This document shows positions 12,664 to 19,720 of a stretch of 22,392 bases of DNA, piece by piece (within the stretch, counting starts at the first letter, position 1; each line of letters begins with the position of its first letter). A model generated the notes under the pieces. The model was not told the DNA's origin. It was given only the letters and a program-made list of their open reading frames with translations, and ran no database searches. The translations under genes were made by a program, and so were the position numbers. Origin of the DNA: JBPOHE01 sp052035915 (lineage in GTDB: Bacteria > Pseudomonadota > Gammaproteobacteria > Chromatiales > Chromatiaceae); the NCBI GenBank assembly GCA_052035915.1, contig JBPOHE010000117.1:1-22392 (forward strand), written 5' to 3'.

Positions 12664-14115
12664 TCAGCTACCCTTTCCGGGCTGTTCGTCCGCTCGCTCC
12701 GCCAGCCGATCCCGCAATCGTCGCCGGGCCGGTATCAGCGGGGTACGAATGCCGGTCCAGGCGCCTTGGGATTTAGGCGTCAACAGCCGACCCCGGCTCA
12801 TCAGCCAAGTGAGACTTCGATACAGCAGCGGCAGACGATAGACCAGCGCCCAGAGCCGGAACGCCAGGCTCACCAGGGGGCGTCTGGCCTCGCCGGCGCC
12901 GCGCAGCCCCGCCCCATGACCCCGCCGGACCTGGGCTTCGTTGCGCAGCCGCACCAATAGCTCGGGGATGGGGATGCGCACCGGGCAGACCTCGGCGCAG
13001 GCGCCGCACAAGGTCGAGGCGGTGGCGAGCGGAAAGGTCGTACCCAAACCGAGCAAGTGCGGCGAGACGATCGCGCCGATGGGACCGGGATAGGTGGTGC
13101 CATAGGCCTGGCCGCCAATGCGGGCGTAGACCGGGCAGTGGTTCATGCAGGCGCCGCAACGGATGCACTGCAACGTCTGGCGGAGCTGTTCATCCGCATA
13201 GGCCTGGGTACGTCCGTTGTCGATGAGGATCAGATGCACCTCTTCGGGACCGTCCAATTCTCCCGCTCGACGGGGACCGCTGATCAGGTTGAGGTAGGTG
13301 GTGACCGCCTGGCCGGTGGCGGAGCGGGTCAGCAAGCTGTAAAGGGGTGGAATGTGTTCGATCTTTTCCACCACCTTCTCGATGCCGGTAACGGCGATAT
13401 GTACCCTGGGCACGCTGGTGCACATCCGTCCGTTGCCTTCGTTCTCCACCAGACAGAGGGTGCCGGTCTCGGCAACGGCGAAGTTGACCCCGGACAGTCC
13501 GATATCCGCCTCGGCGAACTTGCGGCGCAGCAGGGTCCGTCCGATCTGGATCAACTCGTCCACGTTCTCGGTATAGGCCACCCCCGGCAACTTGGCGGCG
13601 AAGAGGGCGCCGATCTCCTGTTTGGTCTTGTGAATCGCCGGCATGATGATATGGGAGGGGGTCTCGCCGGCGAGCTGGACGATGAACTCGCCCATGTCGG
13701 TTTCCAGCGCCTCGAGGCCGGCGGCCTGCATGGCCTGGTTGAGGCCGATCTCCTCGCTCACCATCGACTTGCCCTTGACCATACGCTTGGCGCCATGCCG
13801 TTGGGCGATCTCCAGCACGATGTGGTTGGCTTCTTCGGCGGTTTCCGCCCAGTGCACCTCCACCCCCTTGGCGGTCAGATTACGCTCCAGTTGTTCGAGC
13901 AACTGGGGCAGACGGGCCAGGCTGTAGCGGCGGATCGCCTCCCCCAGATCACGCAGCCCGGCCAATTCATCCGCGTCGGGAAACTGGGCCTGACGACGGC
14001 TTTGCAGAAAATCCATGGCGTTGCGCAGCCCTTGACGCAGATCCTGATTGTTCGTGGCGGCTCGGCTGCGTGCGGCGAAATTTTGTCCGATGTCTGCTGG
14101 TGGGAGGTGACTCAT
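12664..14115 (-). CDS. lutB: Lactate utilisation iron-sulfur protein LutB (LldF), 483 aa
   Basis: Iron-sulfur subunit of the LutABC L-lactate oxidation complex (lactate to pyruvate). The N-terminal two thirds form the LUD domain (e.g. AEEANHIVLEIAQRHGAKRMVKGKSMVSEEIGLN; ETGTLCLVENEGNGRM). Two cluster motifs follow: C317-x2-C320-x2-C323-x3-C327-P and C370-x2-C373-x3-C377-P. The ATG at 14115 overlaps the lutC stop as ATGA, with GGGGAG eight bases upstream; the longer frame to 14253 lies inside lutC. Size is typical. In this operon it comes after lutC, unlike the common A-B-C order. Confidence 0.92.
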   Translation of the reverse strand: MSHLPPADIGQNFAARSRAATNNQDLRQGLRNAMDFLQSRRQAQFPDADELAGLRDLGEAIRRYSLARLPQLLEQLERNLTAKGVEVHWAETAEEANHIVLEIAQRHGAKRMVKGKSMVSEEIGLNQAMQAAGLEALETDMGEFIVQLAGETPSHIIMPAIHKTKQEIGALFAAKLPGVAYTENVDELIQIGRTLLRRKFAEADIGLSGVNFAVAETGTLCLVENEGNGRMCTSVPRVHIAVTGIEKVVEKIEHIPPLYSLLTRSATGQAVTTYLNLISGPRRAGELDGPEEVHLILIDNGRTQAYADEQLRQTLQCIRCGACMNHCPVYARIGGQAYGTTYPGPIGAIVSPHLLGLGTTFPLATASTLCGACAEVCPVRIPIPELLVRLRNEAQVRRGHGAGLRGAGEARRPLVSLAFRLWALVYRLPLLYRSLTWLMSRGRLLTPKSQGAWTGIRTPLIPARRRLRDRLAERADEQPGKGS

Positions 14116-14783
14116 GATCGCGGCTCCCCGTGGCGCACCAGGACGATCACTTCCCGTGGACCATGGGCGCCGTAGGCCAGGGTCAGTTGGATATCGGCGG
14201 TTTTTGACGGCCCTGAGATCAGCAGGGTGTTGGTCGGCAGACCGCGAGACCAAGCCTCGGCGAGCATGGCGGCATGGAGATCCCGATACAGGCGCTGGCT
14301 GTCGAGCAGCACGAAGTGGATGGGCGGCACCAGGGACATCAGCCGCGGCTCCCGCGCATCGGGCCGCAGGATGAGGCTGCCGGTCTCGGCGATGGCGCCG
14401 CCGGCTTCGGTCAGGGCGGCGTCGATCCCGGTGAACAGCTCCGTCAGCCAGGATTGGGCGGGCCGATCATAGTGGATCAGGCGCAGGCCCGGCGGCGACC
14501 TCTCGGCGAGGGCGACCGCCAGGGGCGAGCCGGCCCCGACCAGCAGGGTACGCACCCCTTTGCCCAGCGCGATGCGGGCCAGATCCTCCACCCAGCGGTT
14601 ATCATCGGTGTCGTGAACCTCGGCATGAGCCGCCTGGATGGCGGTCTTGAAGCGCCGCAGGAGAGCGGCTTGGTCCTCGCCGCGATCCCGCCGGGCGTAA
14701 AAGCCGTCGACCTCCGGCAAGGAATGGCGGTCGACGGCTTGGGCGGCCTTGAGCCGCGCCAAAATGGCATCGCGGGCGCTCAT
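14112..14783 (-). CDS. lutC: Lactate utilisation protein LutC (LldG), LUD domain, 223 aa
   Basis: Small LUD-domain subunit of the LutABC complex. Typical features are the start SARDAILARLKAA, the middle TLLVGAGSPLAVAL, GAIAETGSLIL (about 131-141), SLVPPIHFVLLDSQ, and the C-terminal ISGPSKTADIQLTLAYGAHGPREVIVLV, which is a family hallmark. The ATG at 14783 overlaps the lutA stop as ATGA and has GGAGG upstream; the frame extends to 15149 only as a shadow of lutA. It overlaps lutB by 4 bp, so all three lut genes are translationally coupled. Confidence 0.92.
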   Translation of the reverse strand: MSARDAILARLKAAQAVDRHSLPEVDGFYARRDRGEDQAALLRRFKTAIQAAHAEVHDTDDNRWVEDLARIALGKGVRTLLVGAGSPLAVALAERSPPGLRLIHYDRPAQSWLTELFTGIDAALTEAGGAIAETGSLILRPDAREPRLMSLVPPIHFVLLDSQRLYRDLHAAMLAEAWSRGLPTNTLLISGPSKTADIQLTLAYGAHGPREVIVLVRHGEPRS

Positions 14784-15580
14784 CCTCGATCCTCCGCCGT
14801 GCGTCGCCAGAGAAAGCTGGCGATGTGTTCCCCGCTCAGGGTCGGGCCCGCTCCGGCTTCCCGGTCCAGGTGTGCGGCGCGGCCCAGGATGTTGAGCAGG
14901 CAACCACAGTCGGTGCTTACCAGGGTCTTGGCGCCGGTGGCGCCCAGGCTGGCCACCTTGTCGGTGACCATGGCCTCGGAGATAGCCGGATGCCGCAAGG
15001 CGAAGGTGCCGCCGAAACCGCAGCATTCTTCCGCCCGCGCCTGGCGTTCCACTCTGACCTGAGCCAGGCCGGCCAGCAGCGCCTCGCTGCTGAGGTGAGC
15101 GCCCATCTCCCGCCGCGCCGAGCAGGAGACATGCAGGGCGACGCAACAAGGCGGGCCCCGGTCTTCTCGGCGGAAACCCACCACCCAGTGGAGAAACTCG
15201 GTGAATTCATAGACCCGCTCGGCCAGGGCTTGGGCCTTGGCGGCGAGCCGGGGATCGCTGGCGAAGAGACTGGGGTAATGATGACGCATCATCCCAGCGC
15301 AGGACCCCGAGGGAACCACTACCGGCCAGGGCTGGGGAAAGAGTTCCAACTGGCGGCGGGCCACGGCCCGCGCCTCGTCCGGATAGCCGCTGGTATGGGC
15401 CGGTTGGCCGCAACAGGTCTGCGCCGATGGGAAATGCACCCGGATGCCTTCGCGTTCCAAGAGCCTCACGACATCTAGTCCGGCTTCGGGAACGAACTGA
15501 TCCACCAGACAGGTACCGAACAGATAGACATCGGATGGTTTGGCGGGATAAGGTCTGGCCGCCTCCTGTTTCTGCCCCAT
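14780..15580 (-). CDS. lutA: Lactate utilisation protein LutA (LldE), CCG-domain protein, 266 aa
   Basis: Subunit of the LutABC L-lactate oxidation complex with two CCG domains of the heterodisulfide-reductase type, which can hold unusual iron-sulfur clusters. Domain 1 has TCCGQPAHTSGY (C56, C57) and GSCAGM (C94); domain 2 has ECCGFGGTF (C186, C187) and TDCGCLLN (C225, C227). FGTCLVDQFVPEAG near the N-terminus is also typical. The ATG at 15580 follows a GGGGGGTGA ribosome site; the open frame to 15703 runs through the operator region and is rejected. It is the first gene of the lactate operon, divergent from the regulator. Confidence 0.92.
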   Translation of the reverse strand: MGQKQEAARPYPAKPSDVYLFGTCLVDQFVPEAGLDVVRLLEREGIRVHFPSAQTCCGQPAHTSGYPDEARAVARRQLELFPQPWPVVVPSGSCAGMMRHHYPSLFASDPRLAAKAQALAERVYEFTEFLHWVVGFRREDRGPPCCVALHVSCSARREMGAHLSSEALLAGLAQVRVERQARAEECCGFGGTFALRHPAISEAMVTDKVASLGATGAKTLVSTDCGCLLNILGRAAHLDREAGAGPTLSGEHIASFLWRRTAEDRG

Positions 15581-15609
15581 GGTCACCCCCCATTGGGATT
15601 TTGGTAAAG

Positions 15610-15620
15610 TGGTATTACCA
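15610..15620. promoter_or_regulatory. LldR/PdhR-type operator O1
   Basis: TGGTATTACCA, a palindrome of the TGGT-N3-ACCA type bound by PdhR/LldR GntR-family regulators. It lies 29 bases upstream of the lutA start, near the expected lutA transcription start. A second half-site, TTGGTAAA, follows at 15601-15608. Confidence 0.75.
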
Positions 15621-15650
15621 TTTATGCTGCGGCGAATTGGGCCATACTTA

Positions 15651-15664
15651 TTGATAATTGTCAA
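15651..15664. promoter_or_regulatory. FNR-like site TTGATAATTGTCAA
   Basis: Matches the FNR/Anr consensus TTGAT-N4-ATCAA at nine of ten fixed positions. It lies midway between the divergent lutA and lldR genes, about -47 from the proposed lldR start. It overlaps a minus-strand TTGACA (15659-15664) that could be the lutA -35 box, although no good -10 follows. Chance occurrence cannot be excluded. Confidence 0.3.
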
Positions 15665-15669
15665 TAGAA

Positions 15670-15698
15670 TTGACCTGATCTTGAGAATCTGATGAAAT
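15670..15698 (+). promoter_or_regulatory. Sigma-70-like promoter of the GntR regulator
   Basis: TTGACC (15670-15675, five of six to consensus) and TGAAAT (15693-15698, four of six) are separated by 17 bases. Transcription would begin near 15705, placing operator O2 directly at the start point, as expected for autorepression. Confidence 0.5.
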
Positions 15699-15708
15699 AA
15701 CAATTAAG

Positions 15709-15719
15709 TGGTCTTACCA
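15709..15719. promoter_or_regulatory. LldR/PdhR-type operator O2
   Basis: TGGTCTTACCA, the same palindrome as O1 with one loop base changed. It ends 11 bases before the regulator's start codon. The O1 and O2 centres are 99 bp apart, a distance that could allow DNA looping between two bound dimers, as proposed for LldR in E. coli. Confidence 0.75.
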
Positions 15720-15730
15720 AACATTCCCCC

Positions 15731-16492
15731 ATGAACAAGCTACGCACCTCTCCTCCCCGACTCGCCGACAGCATCGCCGAGGCGCTGGAAACCCGCATCC
15801 TCGAAGGTTCGCTCAAGCCCGGCGACCGTCTACCGGCGGAACGGGATCTGGCGGTGGAGTTGGGGGTGTCACGGCCATCCCTCCGCGAGGCCATTCAGAA
15901 ACTGGTTTCCAAAGGGTTTCTGACCACTCGCCATGGTGGCGGCACCTTTGTTACCGACAGGATGGACGCGCCTTTCGTCGATCCCTGGCAGCAGATGTTG
16001 GCCGGTCATCCGATGCTGCAACGGGACCTGCTCGAATTTCGTTACATGCTCGAAGGCCAGGCCGCCTTTCTGGCGGCCCAACGGGCGACCGACGCCGACA
16101 TCCAGCGCATCGACGCCGCCTACGCGGCACTGAAGGAGGCCTACAGCCACCTGGATAAACAGCCCTCCATCGACGCCGATGTCGCCTTTCACCAGGCCAT
16201 CGCCGAAGCCGCCCACAATGTGCTCATCGGACACCTCACCGCCAGCCTGCTGCGGGTGATCCACGGCCATATCGCCCGCAACATCCAATATATGCATGCT
16301 CGCCCGGAACCATGGGAACGGTTGCAGAGGCAACATCAGGCCATCTGGGAGGGGGTGCGCGCTCACCGACCCGAGGCCGCGGAACAGGCCGCCCAGGAAC
16401 ACATCGATTTCGTCCGTCAATGCATCGCGGAGATCGCCCGGGAAGAAGAGCGGCGTCACAGCGCCTTGCGGCGCCTGGGTAACCCAGGCTGA
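15731..16492 (+). CDS. lldR: GntR-family (FadR/LldR-PdhR type) transcriptional regulator, 253 aa
   Basis: Regulator of the divergent lactate operon. The winged helix-turn-helix is at about 8-76: SIAEALETRILEGSLKPGDRLPAERDLAVELGVSRPSLREAIQKL, then a wing GFLTTRHGGGTFV. The C-terminal FCD ligand domain (about 95-235) keeps the metal/ligand pattern with an aspartate and histidine in DVAFHQAIAEAAHN and histidines further on (GHIARN..., QEHIDF). Lactate as ligand is inferred from position and from the two TGGT-N3-ACCA operators. The start is ATG at 15731 with a weak ribosome site, consistent with low expression. PdhR (pyruvate-responsive) is the close alternative. Confidence 0.88.
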   Translation: MNKLRTSPPRLADSIAEALETRILEGSLKPGDRLPAERDLAVELGVSRPSLREAIQKLVSKGFLTTRHGGGTFVTDRMDAPFVDPWQQMLAGHPMLQRDLLEFRYMLEGQAAFLAAQRATDADIQRIDAAYAALKEAYSHLDKQPSIDADVAFHQAIAEAAHNVLIGHLTASLLRVIHGHIARNIQYMHARPEPWERLQRQHQAIWEGVRAHRPEAAEQAAQEHIDFVRQCIAEIAREEERRHSALRRLGNPG

Positions 16493-16568
16493 GGGCGATC
16501 CTTCCAGCCCCCCTGCCTCGAGTTTTGTAGCAGGTCGGACAGCGTTTTTTGGTGTCCCATCTTGAGCC

Positions 16569-16595
16569 GTTGGACCCTGACGAGTCCAACCTACG
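16569..16595 (-). repeat. REP-type palindrome with GTAG foot, copy 3
   Basis: GTTGGAC (16569-16575) pairs with GTCCAAC (16584-16590) around an 8-base loop. On the minus strand the stem follows CGTAG (16591-16595), as in copies 1 and 2. A degenerate plus-strand relative may lie at about 16529-16560 (GTAGCAGGTCGGACAGCG). The rest of the 16493-16799 gap shows no gene. Confidence 0.58.
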
Positions 16596-16760
16596 AATGG
16601 ACCCAAACCGGCCTTGGCTTATGGAATCAGCCAGTGTATTCAGAAATAGACCGGACAGGCTGGCGATGCGCGTGGCGAATCCCAGCGCGGCCCCCGAACC
16701 AAGTCTTGTGGAGCGGCGTTCCATCCCTGGAGCGCTGACCGGAAAAGATTTCCGCGGCTA

Positions 16761-16787
16761 AGGCGATTTCTTTTCCGGCAATCGCCT
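16761..16787. terminator. Hairpin between convergent lldR and the hydrolase gene
   Basis: AGGCGATT (16761-16768) pairs with AATCGCCT (16780-16787) around an 11-base loop. It lies 13 bases after the hydrolase stop codon on the minus strand. Only short A/T runs flank it, so it is a weak candidate for a shared bidirectional terminator. Confidence 0.35.
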
Positions 16788-16799
16788 AAAACGGAACTC

Positions 16800-17819
16800 T
16801 CAGTGGCTGTTGACGAAATCCACCACCAGATGAGTCGCGTAACTGTCCGGCTCGCTGGTGTTGATAGCCGCCACTTCGGCGTAATGGCCTGGGTAGTCCG
16901 CCAGCACCACCTGGGATTCCGCCATCTCGACGGCCAACTCCCAGGTGGCGTCCGAGTAATCCGAGCGCTGAATCTCATGCAGGCTGATGGAGGGCGTCGG
17001 TGTCAGTGTTTGCACCGCCTCGACAAAGCGGGTCGCCTCTTCCGCCAGCCCGGGGGCGTCCAGGTAACTGTAGGCCACCAGGAAATCCGGTTGACGGCTG
17101 GAGATATGGAATTGCGGCGAGGGTCCCAACAGGGTTTTCGGTGCCCAACCGCCGAAGGCCTGGAAGAACATGAGGCGGTACAGCACCACCTCCTGCACGC
17201 CAAAGGAAAAGGGGTTGCGGGGATACTTGGCGAGGGCGGGCAGATCATAGATACCGCCCAGGCTGACGACCCCGCGGATGTCCGCGGGTGAATAGCCGAC
17301 GGCTTGGAGATACTTGGGGTCGGTCGCCAGCAGCGACACCAGATGCCCACCCGCCGACTGACCGAAGAGGTAGATGGCGTCTGGATCTCCGCCATAGTCG
17401 GCGATATTCGCCAGCTGGCCCGGTTCCCTGTCCTTGAGCCAAGCGAAGGCGGCGGCCACGTCCCGCATGTGCATGGGATGCTCGTTGCCGGGCATGAAAT
17501 CGGACAGGCGGTAATTGGCGATGACCGTGGTCAGGCCGTAATAACCGGCCAGAGTGAAGCCCACCTCCTGATAACCGCACTTGTCCCCCGTAACCCAGCC
17601 GCCGCCGGGGATGAACAACACCACCTTCGCGTTGTTCGCGTCTTCCGCCCAGTAGACATCCAGTTCGTGGCGATCCTGGGGCGCCAGGTCCGAGTAGGTC
17701 CGAGTCGTGGTATGCACGGCGAAGGGTGTTTCGGGCTGGATGAGTTCCGGGCAGTTGGTTTCGGCCTGGACCGAGTTCATACCCAGCAGACCACAGAAGG
17801 CGTAGGCATAGGTTTTCAT
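16800..17819 (-). CDS. Secreted alpha/beta hydrolase (carboxylesterase, BD-FAE-like), 339 aa
   Basis: Probable exported esterase. A short signal peptide is visible (KTYAYAFCGLLGMNSVQA, cleavage likely after residue 19). The oxyanion-hole motif is PGGGW (71-75), where related enzymes usually have HGGGW. The nucleophile elbow is GQSAGGH with S155, and the catalytic histidine is probably H312 in PGHYAEV. The acid residue is less clear; an aspartate in YLDAPG is a candidate. The ATG at 17819 has AGGAG six to nine bases upstream. It appears monocistronic, and its substrate cannot be told from sequence. Confidence 0.82.
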   Translation of the reverse strand: MKTYAYAFCGLLGMNSVQAETNCPELIQPETPFAVHTTTRTYSDLAPQDRHELDVYWAEDANNAKVVLFIPGGGWVTGDKCGYQEVGFTLAGYYGLTTVIANYRLSDFMPGNEHPMHMRDVAAAFAWLKDREPGQLANIADYGGDPDAIYLFGQSAGGHLVSLLATDPKYLQAVGYSPADIRGVVSLGGIYDLPALAKYPRNPFSFGVQEVVLYRLMFFQAFGGWAPKTLLGPSPQFHISSRQPDFLVAYSYLDAPGLAEEATRFVEAVQTLTPTPSISLHEIQRSDYSDATWELAVEMAESQVVLADYPGHYAEVAAINTSEPDSYATHLVVDFVNSH

Positions 17820-18073
17820 CAGGATCTCCTCTGGTTGCGGCGGGCGTCCGCCAGCGCTCCGCCTGTGAATTCAACCCCCGACCCGGGCATTCCTTGGGAA
17901 GGCCGGGGTGGTTCCGTTCGGCCTACCCCAGCGCTTCGGGGCCGCTATTGACGATACGGGACAGTCTAAAGCAGGTCGCTCCGGACAGGTATTTCCTGGG
18001 CGAGAAGGATTGCAACAGCCTGTTTCCTCCGCCGCCATCGGCAACATTCTGTTACAACTCGGCGACTCAGTGG
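17820..18073. other. Gene-free region upstream of the hydrolase
   Basis: No credible gene. Isolated similarities to the 4568-4700 stretch are visible (GACGATA at 17950, CGGCAAC near 18040) at distances from the duplicated element comparable to copy A, hinting that the repeat may extend about 150 bp further left. This part is too diverged to call by eye. Confidence 0.3.
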
Positions 18074-18165
18074 TTCCGGGCATGGGCCGAAACAGGCCAT
18101 GTTTCGTTCTTATTTGTAGAACAATCTGGCGCTATTAAGAGGAATTGTTCTCTAAAGAAGAACAA
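18074..18165 (+). repeat. Duplicated intergenic element, copy B
   Basis: TTCCGGGCATGGG (18074-18086), TTTCGTTCTT (18102-18111) and AGAACAAT (18118-18125) repeat copy A with identical spacing. TTGTTCT (18145-18151) with AGAACAA (18159-18165) forms the second palindrome. The hairpin differs: CATGGGCC (18081-18088) with GGCCATG (18095-18101), again followed by TTT. The element lies 79 bases after the ubiD stop and about 250 bases upstream of the hydrolase start. Confidence 0.7.
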
Positions 18166-18244
18166 AAAACCAGACACCAGCGCCCGGCCCGGGAACGACG
18201 GAAGTCACGGGGCCAGCCAGATGCCCCTTTTCCCGGCCATCGCC

Positions 18245-19720
18245 TTACTCCGGCAACCGGATCCCCAGGCTCGGCCAGAGTTCGTCCACCCGAAGCTTGA
18301 CCTCGTCGCTCATGCGCAAGGGGCGTCCCCATTCCCGCTGGGTCTCCCCCTTCCACTTGTTGGTGGCGTCGAAGCCGATCTTAGACCCCAGGCCGGACAC
18401 CGGCGAGGCGAAGTCGAGATAGTCGATGGGGGTGTTCTCGATCATGACCGTGTCCCGCGCCGGGTCCATGCGGGTGGTCATGGCCCAGATGACATCCTTC
18501 CAGTCGCGGATATTCACATCCTCATCGGTGACGATGACGAACTTGGTGTACATGAACTGACGCAGGAAGGACCAGACCCCCAGCATCACCCGTTTGGCGT
18601 GCCCTGGATATTGCTTGCGCATACTGACGATGGCGAGGCGATAGGAACAGCCTTCGGGCGGCAGGTAAAAATCCTGGATCTCGGGGAACTGCTTCTGGAG
18701 TATGGGCACGAACACCTCGTTGAGGGCCACGCCGAGGATGGCCGGCTCGTCCGGCGGCCGTCCGGTGTAGGTGCTGTGATAGATGGCGTCGGTGCGGCGG
18801 CTGAGGCGCTCGATGCTGAACACCGGGAAGCTGTCCACCTCGTTGTAATAGCCGGTGTGATCGCCAAAGGGGCCTTCCTGGGCGCTGTCATTGGGGTGGA
18901 TATGACCTTCGAGCACCATCTCGGCGCTGGTCGGCACCTGGAGCTCCAGCCCCAGACAGGGGGTGACCTCGCTACGGCGGCCCCTGAGCAGACCGGCGAA
19001 GGCGTATTCCGAAAGGCTGTCCGGCACCGGGGTGACAGCGGCAAGCATGGTGGCCGGATCGGCGCCAAGGGCGACCGCCACCGGGAAGGGCTGGCCCGGA
19101 TGGGCCCGTTGCCAGTCGCGGAAATCCAGGGCGCCGCCGCGATGGGCCAACCAGCGCATGATGACCCGGTTCGGACCTATGACCTGCATACGGTAGATGC
19201 CGAGGTTCTGTCTCGGCTTGTCCGGTCCCCTGGTGACCACCAGACCCCAGGTGATGAGGGGGCCAGCGTCGCCGGGCCAGCAGGTCTGAATGGGCAGTTC
19301 CCCCAGGTCGACCTGTCGCCCTTCCACCACGCGGCTTTGCCAGGGCGCGCTCCGCACCTCTCGCGGCGCCATGTCCAGTACCTTGCGGAAGATGGGCAGC
19401 TTCTCCCAGGCGTCCTTCAGGCCCTTGGGCGGTTCGGGTTCCTTGAGAAAGGCCAGGAGTTGGCCCACCTCGCGCAAGGCCGCCACCGAATCCGCCCCCA
19501 TCCCCAGGGCGACCCGTTTGGGGGTGCCGAAGAGATTGCCGAGTACCGGATAACGCGAGCCCGCGACCCGCTCGAACAGCAGCGCTGGCCCCCCGGCCCG
19601 CAGGGTGCGATCGCAGATCTCGGTGATCTCCAATCGTGGGCTCACCTCGACGCCGATGCGTTGAAGTTCGCCCAGGCTTTCGAGCTGGTTCAGAAAATCG
19701 CGCAGGTCCTTGTATTCCAT
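18245..19720 (-). CDS. ubiD: UbiD-family decarboxylase (3-octaprenyl-4-hydroxybenzoate carboxy-lyase type), 491 aa
   Basis: Prenylated-FMN-dependent decarboxylase, most likely for the ubiquinone precursor 3-polyprenyl-4-hydroxybenzoate. Visible signatures are EYKDLRDFLNQLESLGEL at the N-terminus, NLGIYRMQV (172-180) followed by MRWLAHRGGALDF (188-200), and EGHIHP...EGPFGDHTGYY (271-292), which carry the metal, prFMN and catalytic acidic residues. Length matches the roughly 490-500 aa of the ubiquinone enzyme. It starts at ATG 19720, sharing one base with the prlC stop (TGATG), so it is probably translated by re-initiation. The prFMN-making UbiX partner is not in the window. Confidence 0.92.
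   Translation of the reverse strand: MEYKDLRDFLNQLESLGELQRIGVEVSPRLEITEICDRTLRAGGPALLFERVAGSRYPVLGNLFGTPKRVALGMGADSVAALREVGQLLAFLKEPEPPKGLKDAWEKLPIFRKVLDMAPREVRSAPWQSRVVEGRQVDLGELPIQTCWPGDAGPLITWGLVVTRGPDKPRQNLGIYRMQVIGPNRVIMRWLAHRGGALDFRDWQRAHPGQPFPVAVALGADPATMLAAVTPVPDSLSEYAFAGLLRGRRSEVTPCLGLELQVPTSAEMVLEGHIHPNDSAQEGPFGDHTGYYNEVDSFPVFSIERLSRRTDAIYHSTYTGRPPDEPAILGVALNEVFVPILQKQFPEIQDFYLPPEGCSYRLAIVSMRKQYPGHAKRVMLGVWSFLRQFMYTKFVIVTDEDVNIRDWKDVIWAMTTRMDPARDTVMIENTPIDYLDFASPVSGLGSKIGFDATNKWKGETQREWGRPLRMSDEVKLRVDELWPSLGIRLPE

Noticed and set aside
13057..14175. 372-codon plus-strand frame opposite lutB
   Set aside because: Antisense shadow of lutB; no recognisable domain.
14784..15149. N-terminal extension of lutC
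   Set aside because: Those codons lie inside lutA in another frame; the ATG at 14783 has a ribosome site and the family N-terminus.
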